Source of the DNA: Basidiobolus meristosporus CBS 931.73
Lineage: Eukaryota > Basidiobolomycota > Basidiobolomycetes > Basidiobolales > Basidiobolaceae
Assembly (NCBI GenBank): GCA_002104905.1
Contig: MCFE01000016.1
Location: 1-64,000, forward strand
Reading direction: 5' to 3'
Length of the DNA stretch: 64,000 nucleotides
In this document: piece after piece, positions 12,374-23,685 of the stretch
How the letters are laid out: the number at the start of each line of letters is the position of its first letter
Position numbering within the stretch: position 1 is the stretch's first letter
Notes under the pieces: generated by a model
Told to the model about the DNA's origin: nothing
Database searches by the model: none
The model's input: only the letters and a program-made list of their open reading frames with translations
Position numbers and translations under genes: made by a program

Positions 12374-15300
12374 GGCGCTTTGCAATCCCCCCTCGCTCTA
12401 GTCATTGATACTTCCGCTAATGAGGTGGATTTGATGTCACCAATCCATTTTTGATCTGCCTGCTTTTAATGCCACTTTAAATATTCTTTTTGTTTCATGT
12501 ACGTTATTATATATATTATGGTTCAACCAGTTGAATCCCAAACTAAGTAAACCTATAGAATCGGTTTATCCCAACCGGAGCTTTGTTCATCTCACCAGTT
12601 ACGGCGTAAGATCCTGTTTCAGCAAAACAATTTTCGCGTGATTTAAACGCCACTTTGTACGGAATTTGCGGGCAGTATTCTTGATAGGAATCTGAGATGG
12701 TTGACTGGATGTTTGCATCTTTTGGAGTGCAAATAATGTAAGTCAGAGTGAAGAGATGTACCGTACCCATCTGTGGTGTACCGAATGGCGTTATGAAGGT
12801 TATTCATCGATGAAGGTGTGTAAATAGAGCTCTACCGAACTGATGCCAAATCCAAATTCCGTTGTCAAGTGTTCAACAATTGGAACAACTGATATTCCTC
12901 CTACTCACTACATCTCTACCAGCATTTAGCTTTGATCAAATTAAAGAAAAATGGCATCATTCTCATGGCTGTAGTAAAAGGGTATAAGATACTGAATAGT
13001 TGTGAGGAAGGTGAATGGTATTCAGTTGTATGGCATTGTGTTTGTTGGACTAAACTTGATCAACTAAGTATTCCAAGTTTGGTTCCAAATGTTGCTTGAC
13101 ATCTTGTGGTATCAATTAGGTATTGGATTCTCAGTTGGTATCAGTGTCACTCTTGAATCTGAAGTATTATCCCATGTTGTGATCTTATTCAAGGAAGCGA
13201 GCTACCCAAAAGCTTAGATAAGACACTGCCAGTAAACATAGTTCTTCGACAGATATCAAGCTTCATCCAAACTTTTATACATCTTGGTTTTGTGCTGATA
13301 TTTGATATCCTTGGAGATTGTGGAAGCAGGAAGAATTCTTCAAGAATCATCCAACAGATCCCGTGCTGTGTGGGCAACTTTTCACGTTTTTCCCAATCAG
13401 AAATTTCAAAATTGGATATTTCTGAAAGCTTGTAGCCAGATTTTAGACTTTGCCCAGCAATAGTGTATATATATGATATTCATATGGTATTCTGGTGCAT
13501 TCCAGCAAAGATTTAAGGTAAGATTTCCGCAGCACATTCCCATGTTCATCTAAAATGTAGCAAAATATGCTAAATGCACTCTCCTCCACATACTTCAAAT
13601 CCCTTCCCAACTCCCATTGTTACTAGACAGAGGCAAGGCAATGCTCAGGGAGGTAATTGCCCGAAGATTTTGACATGGAGGCCTCAATACTGCAGCTAGT
13701 AGAATTGCAACTTACACATGAACTGGCGAGAATCAGAAGATTGTGAAAATGCATTTACATCAAGGGTAGAGAGTTGTATAGATTGACTACAGGAAAAGGT
13801 TGTGGATGATCTTGAAAAATCATGGGCAATGTATGGGGTCCTTACTACAATTCCAAGGAATTGATCAAACGCACTTCAGAATTGATTTTCAAAGATATTG
13901 ACCATGTGTACGTAAAAAAGTCTAATGTACGATTAATGGTAGAGATTTAAAATTGTGGTGGTATTTTCCAAATCAATCCCTCGGAGTATCCTTCAACTTC
14001 TGAAAGCATGATTATCAATTATCAATGCTAAATAAGGAATACTTGACAATACACTTCCAGACAACTGTAGTAGGGCGTAGATAATATTTACAGCACTAAC
14101 CTGATTCTCCACAACAACGTATTTGATTAGACTCGCATGCTATCTAGAGCTTTTCGAGTACTCAACACTACGAGTTATTGATGCAGTAAAAGGGGATCCT
14201 AGTACTAGATATAAGATGAGGCGTTAACCCCCATCCATCAAATTTGGGGCTATAGGTTAAACAAAAGAACTCTCTTTTCCAAATAATTCAAAGTGGTTAC
14301 ATTTATCCCAAAATCCGAATTAGACTAGAATGGAAAAATAAACGTTTATAGCTTATATCATGTCCAGCGGTACAATGAGGAAATCTAGGCGTGCCAGCGA
14401 TGCTCGACTTCTGCATATTCAGCTGGGCATTTGGGGATCTGGTAGCCGTTGCCATTTCTGATAGTATTATAGCTCACTCGTCCAAAGTGCACAGGCGTAC
14501 ATCTGGCTAATGTTCGCCCCAGGTAGGACCTGGTTCTGGATGCTATGGGAGTGATGATGTTGGTTGAACTAAATGAGCATTGATAGTCACAATCACAATC
14601 GAATCTAGCAAGTGTGCGGTTCCCAAAGTAAGTGAGGTGAAACCAATATGTAGGTAGGGTTATTGTGGTTTAGGGCTCAAACTTAATTCCCCAATTAGTA
14701 TGTATATTTTTAGGCATTTGACCGACAGTTGATGTAAGAATCCGCATTCAGTTTTTATTAACCTGCCAATTATATCTGTGTTTGTTCAACATGCGAGGTA
14801 TTCTGGTTAAATAATATGAGGTGACCAGCTGCGTTACATTATGCTATTGCCAAATTGCGGAAATGAATTCGACCATGAAAGACAAAGCCATGGACTCTGC
14901 CATGTCAGTATAGATACTGTTTAGGATGCTGATTCAATCTAATCTTGCAAATGCAAGGATGTTCCGCATCAGGATCTGCCTGGTGATAATGCTATGGTTG
15001 ACCATACTGTGTAGCCAATAGTCATCATAAGTGGACCAAAAACCTGCGAAATTACAGTCTTCGGTTACAAATAGGTAATTCCACAAGCGATCAATTCTCA
15101 GAGGGTTGATTCCAGAGACAGCAGTCGCTAAATGTTTTGTGCGTGAGGGCGATGGTTACCAGCATCCATTCTGGGTTTTGAGGGGTTGGTAATCATCGGG
15201 TGGCAACTGGTTGATCCTATCCCTTATTTACCATGCATCCGAAATCAAATCCTTGCTAACGAGCAATATTAGGACTCATGCGCAATGTAGGATACGCAGA

Positions 15301-17522
15301 CCACGAAATAACCTTGATCTAGGTCGTGCCTCAATACGCATACGGACCTTCAGCCTTGTCTTATGCGGCAGCTATTTAGCCTCTTGAATTGATTGATGCT
15401 CCTGGAGACACAGTCAATTGATTTTAGTAATATTAGCTAAAGGATCCTCATTGATAAGGAATAGGAGATGCGCTAGAAAGATTGGAACTAATGTAAGAAT
15501 CGCTCAAAGTCTTGCCTGATGCAGGTCGATGTTCTGCATTATAAGTGTAAACCACTTAAGCTTAGATATGGTAAGCAATCCTACTGGGCATCGGGTATGA
15601 ATGAGGCAGGGTTTAGCCCATTTACTTAGGTCGATAGAGGTCCATGGTGATTCTTTAGCACGCAAAATTTTCCCCAGTCCATATATAGGACCTCGTTGTT
15701 GCTGTCTGGGACACAAAGAAAGTTTAAACCTAAAGCTAATAAATAAGATTATGTGGCACTAACGTCAACGACCTGATATACTCTTGTGGTACTTCACCTT
15801 ACAGTTTCCATGTAGGCCGGATATATGAATTATTCCATGGGCTCACCCAGTTAATGAATGATATTGTAGCCATGGCCAATCGGCTGTCTTCATGGCTGAT
15901 ACTCGTCACAGCTGCAAAACCTCAACCTAGCCTAATGATCTCACATGATGTCCATTCGGTTCTTAAACCATCTAGATTAACCAATCAACAGTCTTAGTTC
16001 GCACCTGAAACCAAAAAAAGTTTAAATTATCAATGTCCTCCTAATGGTAAATGGCTATGAGTAGTGAAGTCTCGAATGGAATTTTTGAATAGGTAGAGTG
16101 AAATCGAACTCGATTGCAGAAACTATCACTTCATAATGGATTACGACTATGACATGGAGTATACCTGGCTGGCGAAAATAGACGGGCGGAGTGCTATCAG
16201 GGTTCGAGGGCTCATAAAAGCTTGCTTGGTGACCAGGTGGGTGGTATGATACGTGATTGTTGAGAACTTACTGTACATTCTAAAAAATACGTCGAGTTTC
16301 AGACTACCTCGTCATGAGGTGCCAATGCTGCCAACCTCATTTCCTCGTACTGATAATGCCTATTCCATTTTCTTTATAGAAATATCAAATATCACATGGA
16401 TATGGGGTCTCAAAGGGAGAAAACATCCTAATGATACAAACGGTGTTTCATGTCTTGATTAAAAGCTATGCGCTTGGGAGTGTGAGTGTTAACGTCACGT
16501 TATAGTATATCGATTCCTTCTATTTGATACAAAGAAAATCGGTGAGACCATGCCCATTGCAATGACTAATGAAGGCAATGTCCTGAATTCTTCACTAATA
16601 GTACCAAAGATGTCTTGAGGCACACGCATTATGGCGAAGGTGGGTATGTGATGAATCAATTTCCTTCTTCTCTACTCCCACAATGTCGAAGTTACTGTTA
16701 TATCAATAATCAGATCCACTTGGGAGAGTTGAGCATGAAAAAAGAGCAGTATTTAGCGAAGCCTAGGATCAAGCTCTGCGGATGTAGCGTGGAGAGTATA
16801 ATAACACTAATAAAAAAGCCCAGCCACTTCTGACCTATATAAATTAGCGGTGGCTACTGCCAACACCATGTTGGTTAACTTACGGACGGATTTAATATTT
16901 TAATGTGAATCGGTTTCAAATAGGCCCTTAATGGAATGACTAAGTATCAGATTTGAACAAGGATCAATGCTTACTTGGAACACAATATGAAACATCTCGA
17001 ATCCATCATTCCATTGATATTGGTTTCGTGATATTTAATTCTTTACTCCCATATTATTATGGATTCGAGATGAATCGATTTTGCACAAAAATAAGCTTCT
17101 ATAGATCCAGATTTGACCGTAGCAGGTACTTTCCTTTTCTGATTACTACCGTGGTATCAAATGACCTTCACAGTAGGGTAATATTAGAATTGAGAACCCC
17201 GCTGATCATTGGGTCCGGGATAAAAGACTTTTATGTTAGCCTTGAATAGGATCCGGAGATCCACAAGCCTAGGCAGGCAAAAGTACTATCCCCTTTATTC
17301 GATAAACAAGTTTTTTATTTATAAAGAAGCTCAATGGAATGCCTACTATAAAAATAGAATTCCATAATCTCTCAAATTTCAGCAGTGGAAGCTTACCCTA
17401 TCCTATATAAAGTGGTCGCCTGAGCCGTACTCGGTCACTACAAATCTACTTCACAATCCTTGTACATTTGATAATTGACTTTCAAATCATTGTAAATTCA
17501 ACAACTACAGCGTACATAAGAC
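12374..17522. other. 5.1-kb gene desert
   Basis: No domain, tRNA, rRNA or intact repeat can be recognised on either strand. The longest frames are 60-90 codons and have no protein-like neighbours at plausible intron distance. The frame at 12543-12770 (minus) has somewhat protein-like composition with three cysteines but no start context. The first hundred or so bases are probably the 3' untranslated region of the ubiquitin protease. The last 120 are the promoter of the arrestin gene, with a TATATAA-type box near 17404. Confidence 0.65.
17402..17412 (+). promoter_or_regulatory. TATA box of the arrestin-related gene
   Basis: The sequence CCTATATAAAG lies about 115 bases upstream of the ATG at 17523. 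That spacing is typical for a fungal TATA element with a short 5' untranslated region. Assignment rests on sequence and distance only. Confidence 0.55.
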
Positions 17523-18608
17523 ATGTTCAAGAGATCACGAAAAGACTCATCACTACTAAGCAACGAAGGGCTTGAAATCGACGTTCACAAAGATGTCCTT
17601 ACCATGTATGGCACCTCAAGCGAGTCTGTTGGGTGTGTTTTGCGTGGGACATTAAGATTTCACTTGATTGAGCCGATGAAAGTTAAATCCATATCTCTCA
17701 GGTTCCTAGGGAGAGTAAAGCTGGGCGATGGTGCTGGTATGTTAACTTGACATATCCTACTCTGGTTTACATGTTTACTAAGATTCATGTTGCTTCTTAC
17801 AGATTTCCAATGTCAAGAAATAGATCTTATCGATCACAAATGGACTTTCCTTGAGTCCGAGCAAGATCCGTACTTGCTCGCACCATCCAATTACCGATAC
17901 AACTTCGAACTACCTTTGCCTGGAAACTTGCCAGAATCAGTAGAGGTTCCACATGGAAGCGTTTCTTACAAACTCATGGCGTTCGTCGAGCGGCCTGCTT
18001 TCAGAAATGACTTCAAAGCTGAGAAAGGGGTTGATATACAGCGTGCACCATTACCATCAACAGATGAATATCTGCAACCCACCATGGTGTCTGGGATTTG
18101 GGCGGAGAGGTTGGGATATTATATCTCTACACCAGACACAATCTACACAGTTGGGGACACATTCCCGGTGATGTTCAGTTTGCTGTCGCTTGATCCATAC
18201 TTCTGCATGATCAAAACCACCGTAGTCCTGAGAGAATTTGTTACATATAATGTAAAAAACTCCAAGCCAATTTTGAAACAATACGACTTGAGTCGGGCTA
18301 GCGCCATCGCCAGCCGTAAGCAAGAACTATCTTGGGATGGTGCATTGAATCTGGAGATTCCTAAACGAACACTTTACGATTGCGAGACGGATTATATACG
18401 CGTTTTTCATAAGTTTTTCGTTGAAATCGAAGTGATGGAGGTTACCGGGGAGATCCAGGTTCTCCATGTTCTGCTGAAAGTTGGAGTCCAATCAAACCTA
18501 CAAAATGAGCTGGCCCAATCTCCTCCTGAATATGAACCCATCTCTGGCTTCTCCGATATGCCACCACCACCATATAATCGAGACCACTCGAGTCTCGTTG
18601 TAGTTTAG
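17523..18608 (+). CDS. Arrestin-related trafficking adaptor with PY motifs
   Basis: The protein has an arrestin N domain and C domain and should recruit a Rsp5/Nedd4-type ubiquitin ligase to plasma-membrane transporters or receptors. Exon 1 (17523-17736) encodes the first beta strands, with GCVLRGTLRFHLIEPMKVKSI characteristic of arrestin N domains. It joins across a 66-base intron to exon 2 at 17803 (DFQCQEIDLIDHKW). Exon 2 contains the PSNYRYNFELPLPGNLPESV segment and VSYKLMAFVERP, typical of fungal ART proteins, then the C domain from about residue 170. The C-terminus holds PPEYEP and PPPPYNRD. The latter matches PPxY, the WW-domain ligand used by Rsp5. Length is about 340 residues. It stands alone in a gene-poor region, and its substrate cannot be told from the sequence. 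Confidence 0.87.
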
Positions 18609-21600
18609 CATAATTCACATCACCTACTATTTCGCATCCTGTGCCACCCAGACACCACTTTAGAGATTGACTGCATAATTCGATATTTTTGTTGAACGCT
18701 ATTTTGTAAATACAGGCTTGTTTCTTACACCCCTCAAATATGTTTAATTCTAATCCACATACATACTATGTAGAGTAACCACTCCTAACTATATGATACA
18801 TAGCTATCACTCCATAAAGCCAATAAACTAAGTAATAGTTGAACTACACGTGGATACTGGTTAATAATCATCATCTAGCAGATGGAGATCAGCTATATCG
18901 GCGACTTGTGGCGGGACCTTTATGCAAATAGAAACAATCCTCCATGTGAGTCGTAAGGAGTATCAGGTGGGCAGTCACTCCCCAAATATCCAGGGAACGT
19001 ATTCTGGCTAGTGGTAGAGTTAACAGTGGTGATTTTCTAATGCTACCAGCTGCATCTGAATCCCATGTTTCAGAATGAACGATTTCCTTACCCTTGCCTT
19101 ATCGGGGTTACTCCTTTCGCTTCAACGCGCACTGAAGTATAGAGAAGCATGAACTTTCCATTATCGTGACGTGGAGGTCAAGGGTTTACAGTCATAAATC
19201 GGCTTGAGCCTCGAGTATAGATGCGGGAATTTCATGAGACTGAAATCCAGTAAGACAAGGGAGATACACACAGGATTCGGGGCAAACATGACCTATCGGG
19301 ATGCTACATACCTCGAGGTGCCCACAGAGATTCTCTCAAAAGGTACCAAATCTCGCAGGTGACATCTTCAGCGGAACCGTTCAACCTGGTGATTGTCAGA
19401 GGATTTTCAGTTGCATGTTCCACCATCCAATTCCATTCTCAACAAATAATTGAGCGAGAATTAAGGTTTACCCATTGTTTGAGTTTAAAAGTTTAATATT
19501 GGGAAAACCGGATTTTCCCGGTAGAATCTCGGTTAATTGGCCAAACTCTCGAATGATATAAATCCACTTACCCAAATCAAGAAACCGGATCAATTGTGCG
19601 ATACAAAGCGCACCAGTCGAGAATCATGATGCTTGGTGCATGAGTGGAGGAGACCAGCCACATTTCTCTTGTTTTGACCAGATCCCCGCCCACCGACACA
19701 TGCGTGCTATGATGAGCCGTGATGCCTAGTTTCACCCTGAGGCTCTCCACGAACTTGAGATTTGCTTGTTCGTTCCATGCCCATATCCTCTCGTAACCAG
19801 TGCATTGTGGTAAGAGGCAGCATCATATGTGGAACCCATGGTCTGGACGTGGAATGATTATACTGATGTGATGACAATACAGCAATCTTTGGGGATAACC
19901 CGTCCAAAATGCACCCGAATATTCCCATACTTCTCGACCCCCATTTAAGCACCCAAATCTCGAGCAGCATCTAGCCACTTCGATACTGAAGCTCCACATG
20001 GAAAAACATTCACGATTATGGGGCAATTGGCTTCTGTTCGAAATAAGCGGAGATTAGAGTCCCAAAATATGCTTATTCTCTCGTATCGCGCAATAAACTG
20101 TCGATCTCAAGACAACGATGATAATAATAAGTGAGGTGCGTTTCTAATGGCCAAGAAAGGTATGGAAAGGCTGACGGTTACCCCCTAATGCATCTACTAT
20201 CGTGGGGGCAATGGTCACACATATGTAGGAAAAAATCGACTGCTAAAGTGAAGCCTTGTGGTATCACATCACTTATTTATCTCCTTTGGGCTGTAATACT
20301 ATATGATGCTCAATATTCCTAACAACAGCACTGCAGAAAAGGAATTCGTATCAAACATTCTAAGCCTCGATGTGGCTTTGGTTGTGATGGAATCTACGAC
20401 CACCTTAATCGAACTGAAAGGATAATCTGGACACTTGGAACATTAAGACATGAGATTATTTCCAATTATTGATGGATGGCTAGGTAAATTCGGCAAGGTA
20501 GAAAAGCTTTTTAGTGCTGATTTTTAGCTGTATTGACAATTATGGATTCGTATCACTTCACGAGATACGCAGAAATTCCAAAGTTGTCCATGACAAGGGC
20601 TACCCTTTCAACTGGTGAGGATAGCTTAACCAACATTGATGCGTCCGCTCCAGCTAACGAGTCCAGTGGCGGTGTGGGCCTTCGACGAGATTGGTATTTG
20701 GCGCGGAAATGAACGTGTTGAGGCCAAATCTCACTGTACTCATGAGTGTCAGTGGAGTACTGGCTTGGAGCCGATGTACATTAATGCTGGGCATCATAAT
20801 CACTAGAATCACTTGAAACATCCTTCCAGCACAGGTGCAGTGCTTGTATTGCGGAGCCTTGATTCGATAGATGTGTAGCAGCAGGCTTTTCCAGTTTTTC
20901 AAACAATCCGCCACTCACATGGTCTTGAGGATATAGCGCATATCAGTAGATACTTGGTCTCAGAGATGTTTGGAATCTTCAGTCTGTGATCTTAATCTCC
21001 ATTACCATCATCACTTGCATTTCGCATCCAAGGCATGTTTCTCAGAGGATTATTTATAGATAATCATTGCTCAATACTGCCAATGAAGCAATCCTGATGT
21101 TGGTGATCTTATGAAGGCCAAGTATCACCGTTTCGAACACCCGCCAATTAGTGGTGAAATGAATATCAAACAGCGATGCATGTTCTTGAACTGCAAAATC
21201 AGCATGAGTTATAACTACAGTCAGATTAGTCATTTGGCAGGGAATTGTCACCTAAAGCGCATTCACGGGTATAGATGTGAACCTCAGAGGTTTCGGAAAC
21301 CTGGATGTGCCGTGTCTCAAGTACGCTACTCATCTCCAACTTGTGAATCAAAAAGCTGAATACATTGGGTAGCTGAGACAGTTCGTAAATTTGATGCACC
21401 GACTTTGCCAACATAGTGGTGCTCAACGACTGCAACACATGGTATATTGTTGGGGGTACTCCATTGGATGCATGTCTCTATTTCCCAACCTATTGCTCTA
21501 TAGAATTCCACTAAACTACAAAACTGTAGATCAATAATTTGAGCTCATATACCACAAAAGTAGATATCTTGCAAGTATTCCAGTTGTCCAAATCACTTCC

Positions 21601-21959
21601 AATACTTCCCAGTATCTTGTAACATATCATACTAACGAGATGCTATGAAATAGAAATAGTTGCCGAAGTAATACGGCTTGGGGATAGAACTCAGCTCATG
21701 GCCTACTTAGCCCAGCTACACTCTAAAACTTTGAGCCAACTAGCTTTATACACTGGTACTAATAGAAATCCATTGTTCTTATATACCTGACTCCACAAGT
21801 TTCCGGGATTTGAATAAATACAATTGCTTGACAGCCCAGCTGTCAAATATCCAATATAATACTTGTTGGGGAAGATTTTATGAAGTGATGTGCAAAGGTT
21901 AGGGCCATTTGTGCTGTAACTCTTGTATTCACACCTGAAGAGTTACATTTACCCAAGTC

Positions 21960-22050
21960 ATGAGAGTCTTGGAGATATTGGAATTGATGGAGAGAATAGG
22001 TAGAATATTTAGTTTTCACTTGATGACTTATTGAATAAAGCAGTGGTGCT
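21960..22050 (-). repeat. Inverted partial copy of the 21.9-23.7 kb repeat
   Basis: Read on the minus strand, this segment matches the right half of the repeat copies downstream. The order is an ATTCAATAA block, a CATCAAGTGAAAAC-like block, TCTCTCCATCA, then CCAATATCTCCAAGACTCT. It stands in inverted orientation directly left of the first forward copy. Confidence 0.65.
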
Positions 22051-22194
22051 CTATTGCAGGTTGCTGCAGTAGAGTACACTGAGAAGATTCTCAAGAATAT
22101 GAGTGCTATCTTTGAGGGCTCCTGCACAACATCAAAAAAAAGTCTTTTTCTCATATTCCTGATAGCTAGTGACCCTATTCTTGTTTTAAACTTT

Positions 22195-22529
22195 GTAGTT
22201 ACACCTAAATATTCCTCTGACTTGATCACTTAGGTCTTTACCTTCAAATCTTAGAGAATTCTTACCAAATTCCTTGTTGGGATTTACTAGGAATATTTTC
22301 ACCAAAATATCAGGTACCCAGAGCATGAAGTTCTGTTACGTTGTCCAGACATTCCTAAACCTTGCACACATGCTCTCTGGACCTTCTCAAAGATATTACA
22401 CATATTTTTATTGCCAAGACCATGTAAAAGTATAAATACTACTCTTACAGTCAATAAATCATTGAGTGAAAGCCACATAAGCTACTTGTTCTCCTAATCA
22501 CCTCTAATATCTTCAGAACTCTTACAGCA
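22195..22529 (+). repeat. Diverged interspersed repeat, copy 1
   Basis: This is a unit of about 335 bases with an ordered series of blocks shared with copies 2 and 3. They are GTARTTACACCTAAATA at the start, AGAGAATT then CCTTGTTGGG, CACCAAAATATCAGGTACCC, GTTGTCCARAC, AAACCTTGCA, CCATGTAAAAGT, CAATAAATCATTGAGTGAA, CTACTTGTTCTCC and a closing AACTCTTACAGCA. No reading frame is maintained between copies, so it looks like a non-coding element. It could be a decayed terminal repeat or a short non-autonomous transposon. Confidence 0.7.
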
Positions 22530-22786
22530 TAGTATCTATATGTAGGCTTATTGAGCATGGATAAATTGGCCAACTTTTAGAAAAGGCATAATACTGATAA
22601 GATCTCACAAAGTGGGGTATTTGTTACAAATTTTGTAACTACACCTAATTATTCACTTTACTTAGTGATAAGTAGATTATTGATACTTTAGTTATAAGTT
22701 ACAGGTGTATGAATGTCTTAAGTATACATTGAATACTTATAACAGAATCTATGGTAGCTTGTAGGAGCTTTCTTTTTGTAAATTCT

Positions 22787-23120
22787 GTAATTACACCTAA
22801 ATAATCACTTAACTCAGTCCATTGGATCACAGTCTACCAATCTTAGAGAATTATGCCATAATTCCTTGTTGGGTTTTACTTCAAATATATTCACCAAAAT
22901 ATCAGGTACCCAGGACATGAGAAACTGCAGTTGTCCAAACAGCCCCAAACCTTGCAAACATGCTCTTGGAAACTTTCTGGATATATTATAAGAGTTTGTT
23001 TTGCCCAGACCATGTAAAAGTACAAGCATTACTCTTACATTCAGCAAATCATCAAGTGAAGACCTCAGAGTCTACTTGTTCTCCCACTCACTTCCAATAT
23101 CTCCCAAACTCTTGCAAAAT
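22787..23120 (+). repeat. Diverged interspersed repeat, copy 2
   Basis: The same block order as copy 1 is present: GTAATTACACCTAAATAAT at the left end, CCTTGTTGGGTTTTACTT, CACCAAAATATCAGGTACCC, GTTGTCCAAACAGCCCCAAAC, CCATGTAAAAGTACAAG and TCTCCCACTCACTTCCAATATC near the right end. It starts 592 bases after copy 1. By eye the copies are strongly similar with many scattered substitutions and small indels. Confidence 0.7.
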
Positions 23121-23367
23121 TGCTCAAAGTGTACTCAGAAATATTGTAAGAGCATACAAATGTATCTATATCACTTGAACATTCAATAAATCACTGCATC
23201 ACATAATAGTACAGCTTTAACAATCACTTCTTTTATTGATTAAACCATTGCATATCAATTGGGGTGATGACCCAACCTGAAGTCCAAGCCCACTATTGAA
23301 CAAATAATAAAGCTTACACGAATATTCTTTGTGCTGGGCTATTTGGTTTTTACTGTTGTAAAAATTT

Positions 23368-23685
23368 GTAATTCCACCTAAATATTCACCTGACTTAGTC
23401 ACTTAGATCATTACCTTCATATCCTAGAGAATACTGACCAAATTCCTTGTCGGGATTTACTTAGAATTTTTACCCAGAACATGAAAATTAGATAAGTTGT
23501 CCAAACAGCCCCAAAATTTGCACACATGTTCTTGGGACCTTCCTTAACCTATTTTACGTGTTTGTTATGCCAAGACCATGTAGAAGTGTAAATACTACTT
23601 TTACATTCAATAAATCATTAAGTGAAAACCACATAATATACTTGTTCTCCCAATCACTTCCAATATCTCCAAGACTCTTACAGCA
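23368..23685 (+). repeat. Diverged interspersed repeat, copy 3
   Basis: This is the third forward copy, starting 581 bases after copy 2. It has GTAATTCCACCTAAATATTC at the left, CCTTGTCGGGATTTACTTAG, GTTGTCCAAACAGCCCCAAAA, CCATGTAGAAGTGTAAATAC, CAATAAATCATTAAGTGAAAAC and CCAATATCTCCAAGACTCTT at the right. The central CACCAAAATATCAGG block of copies 1 and 2 is deleted here, so it is slightly shorter. Confidence 0.7.

Noticed and set aside
21843-22229. 128-codon minus-strand frame in the repeat cluster
   Set aside because: It crosses the junction of an inverted and a forward repeat copy, and the same frame is not conserved in other copies.
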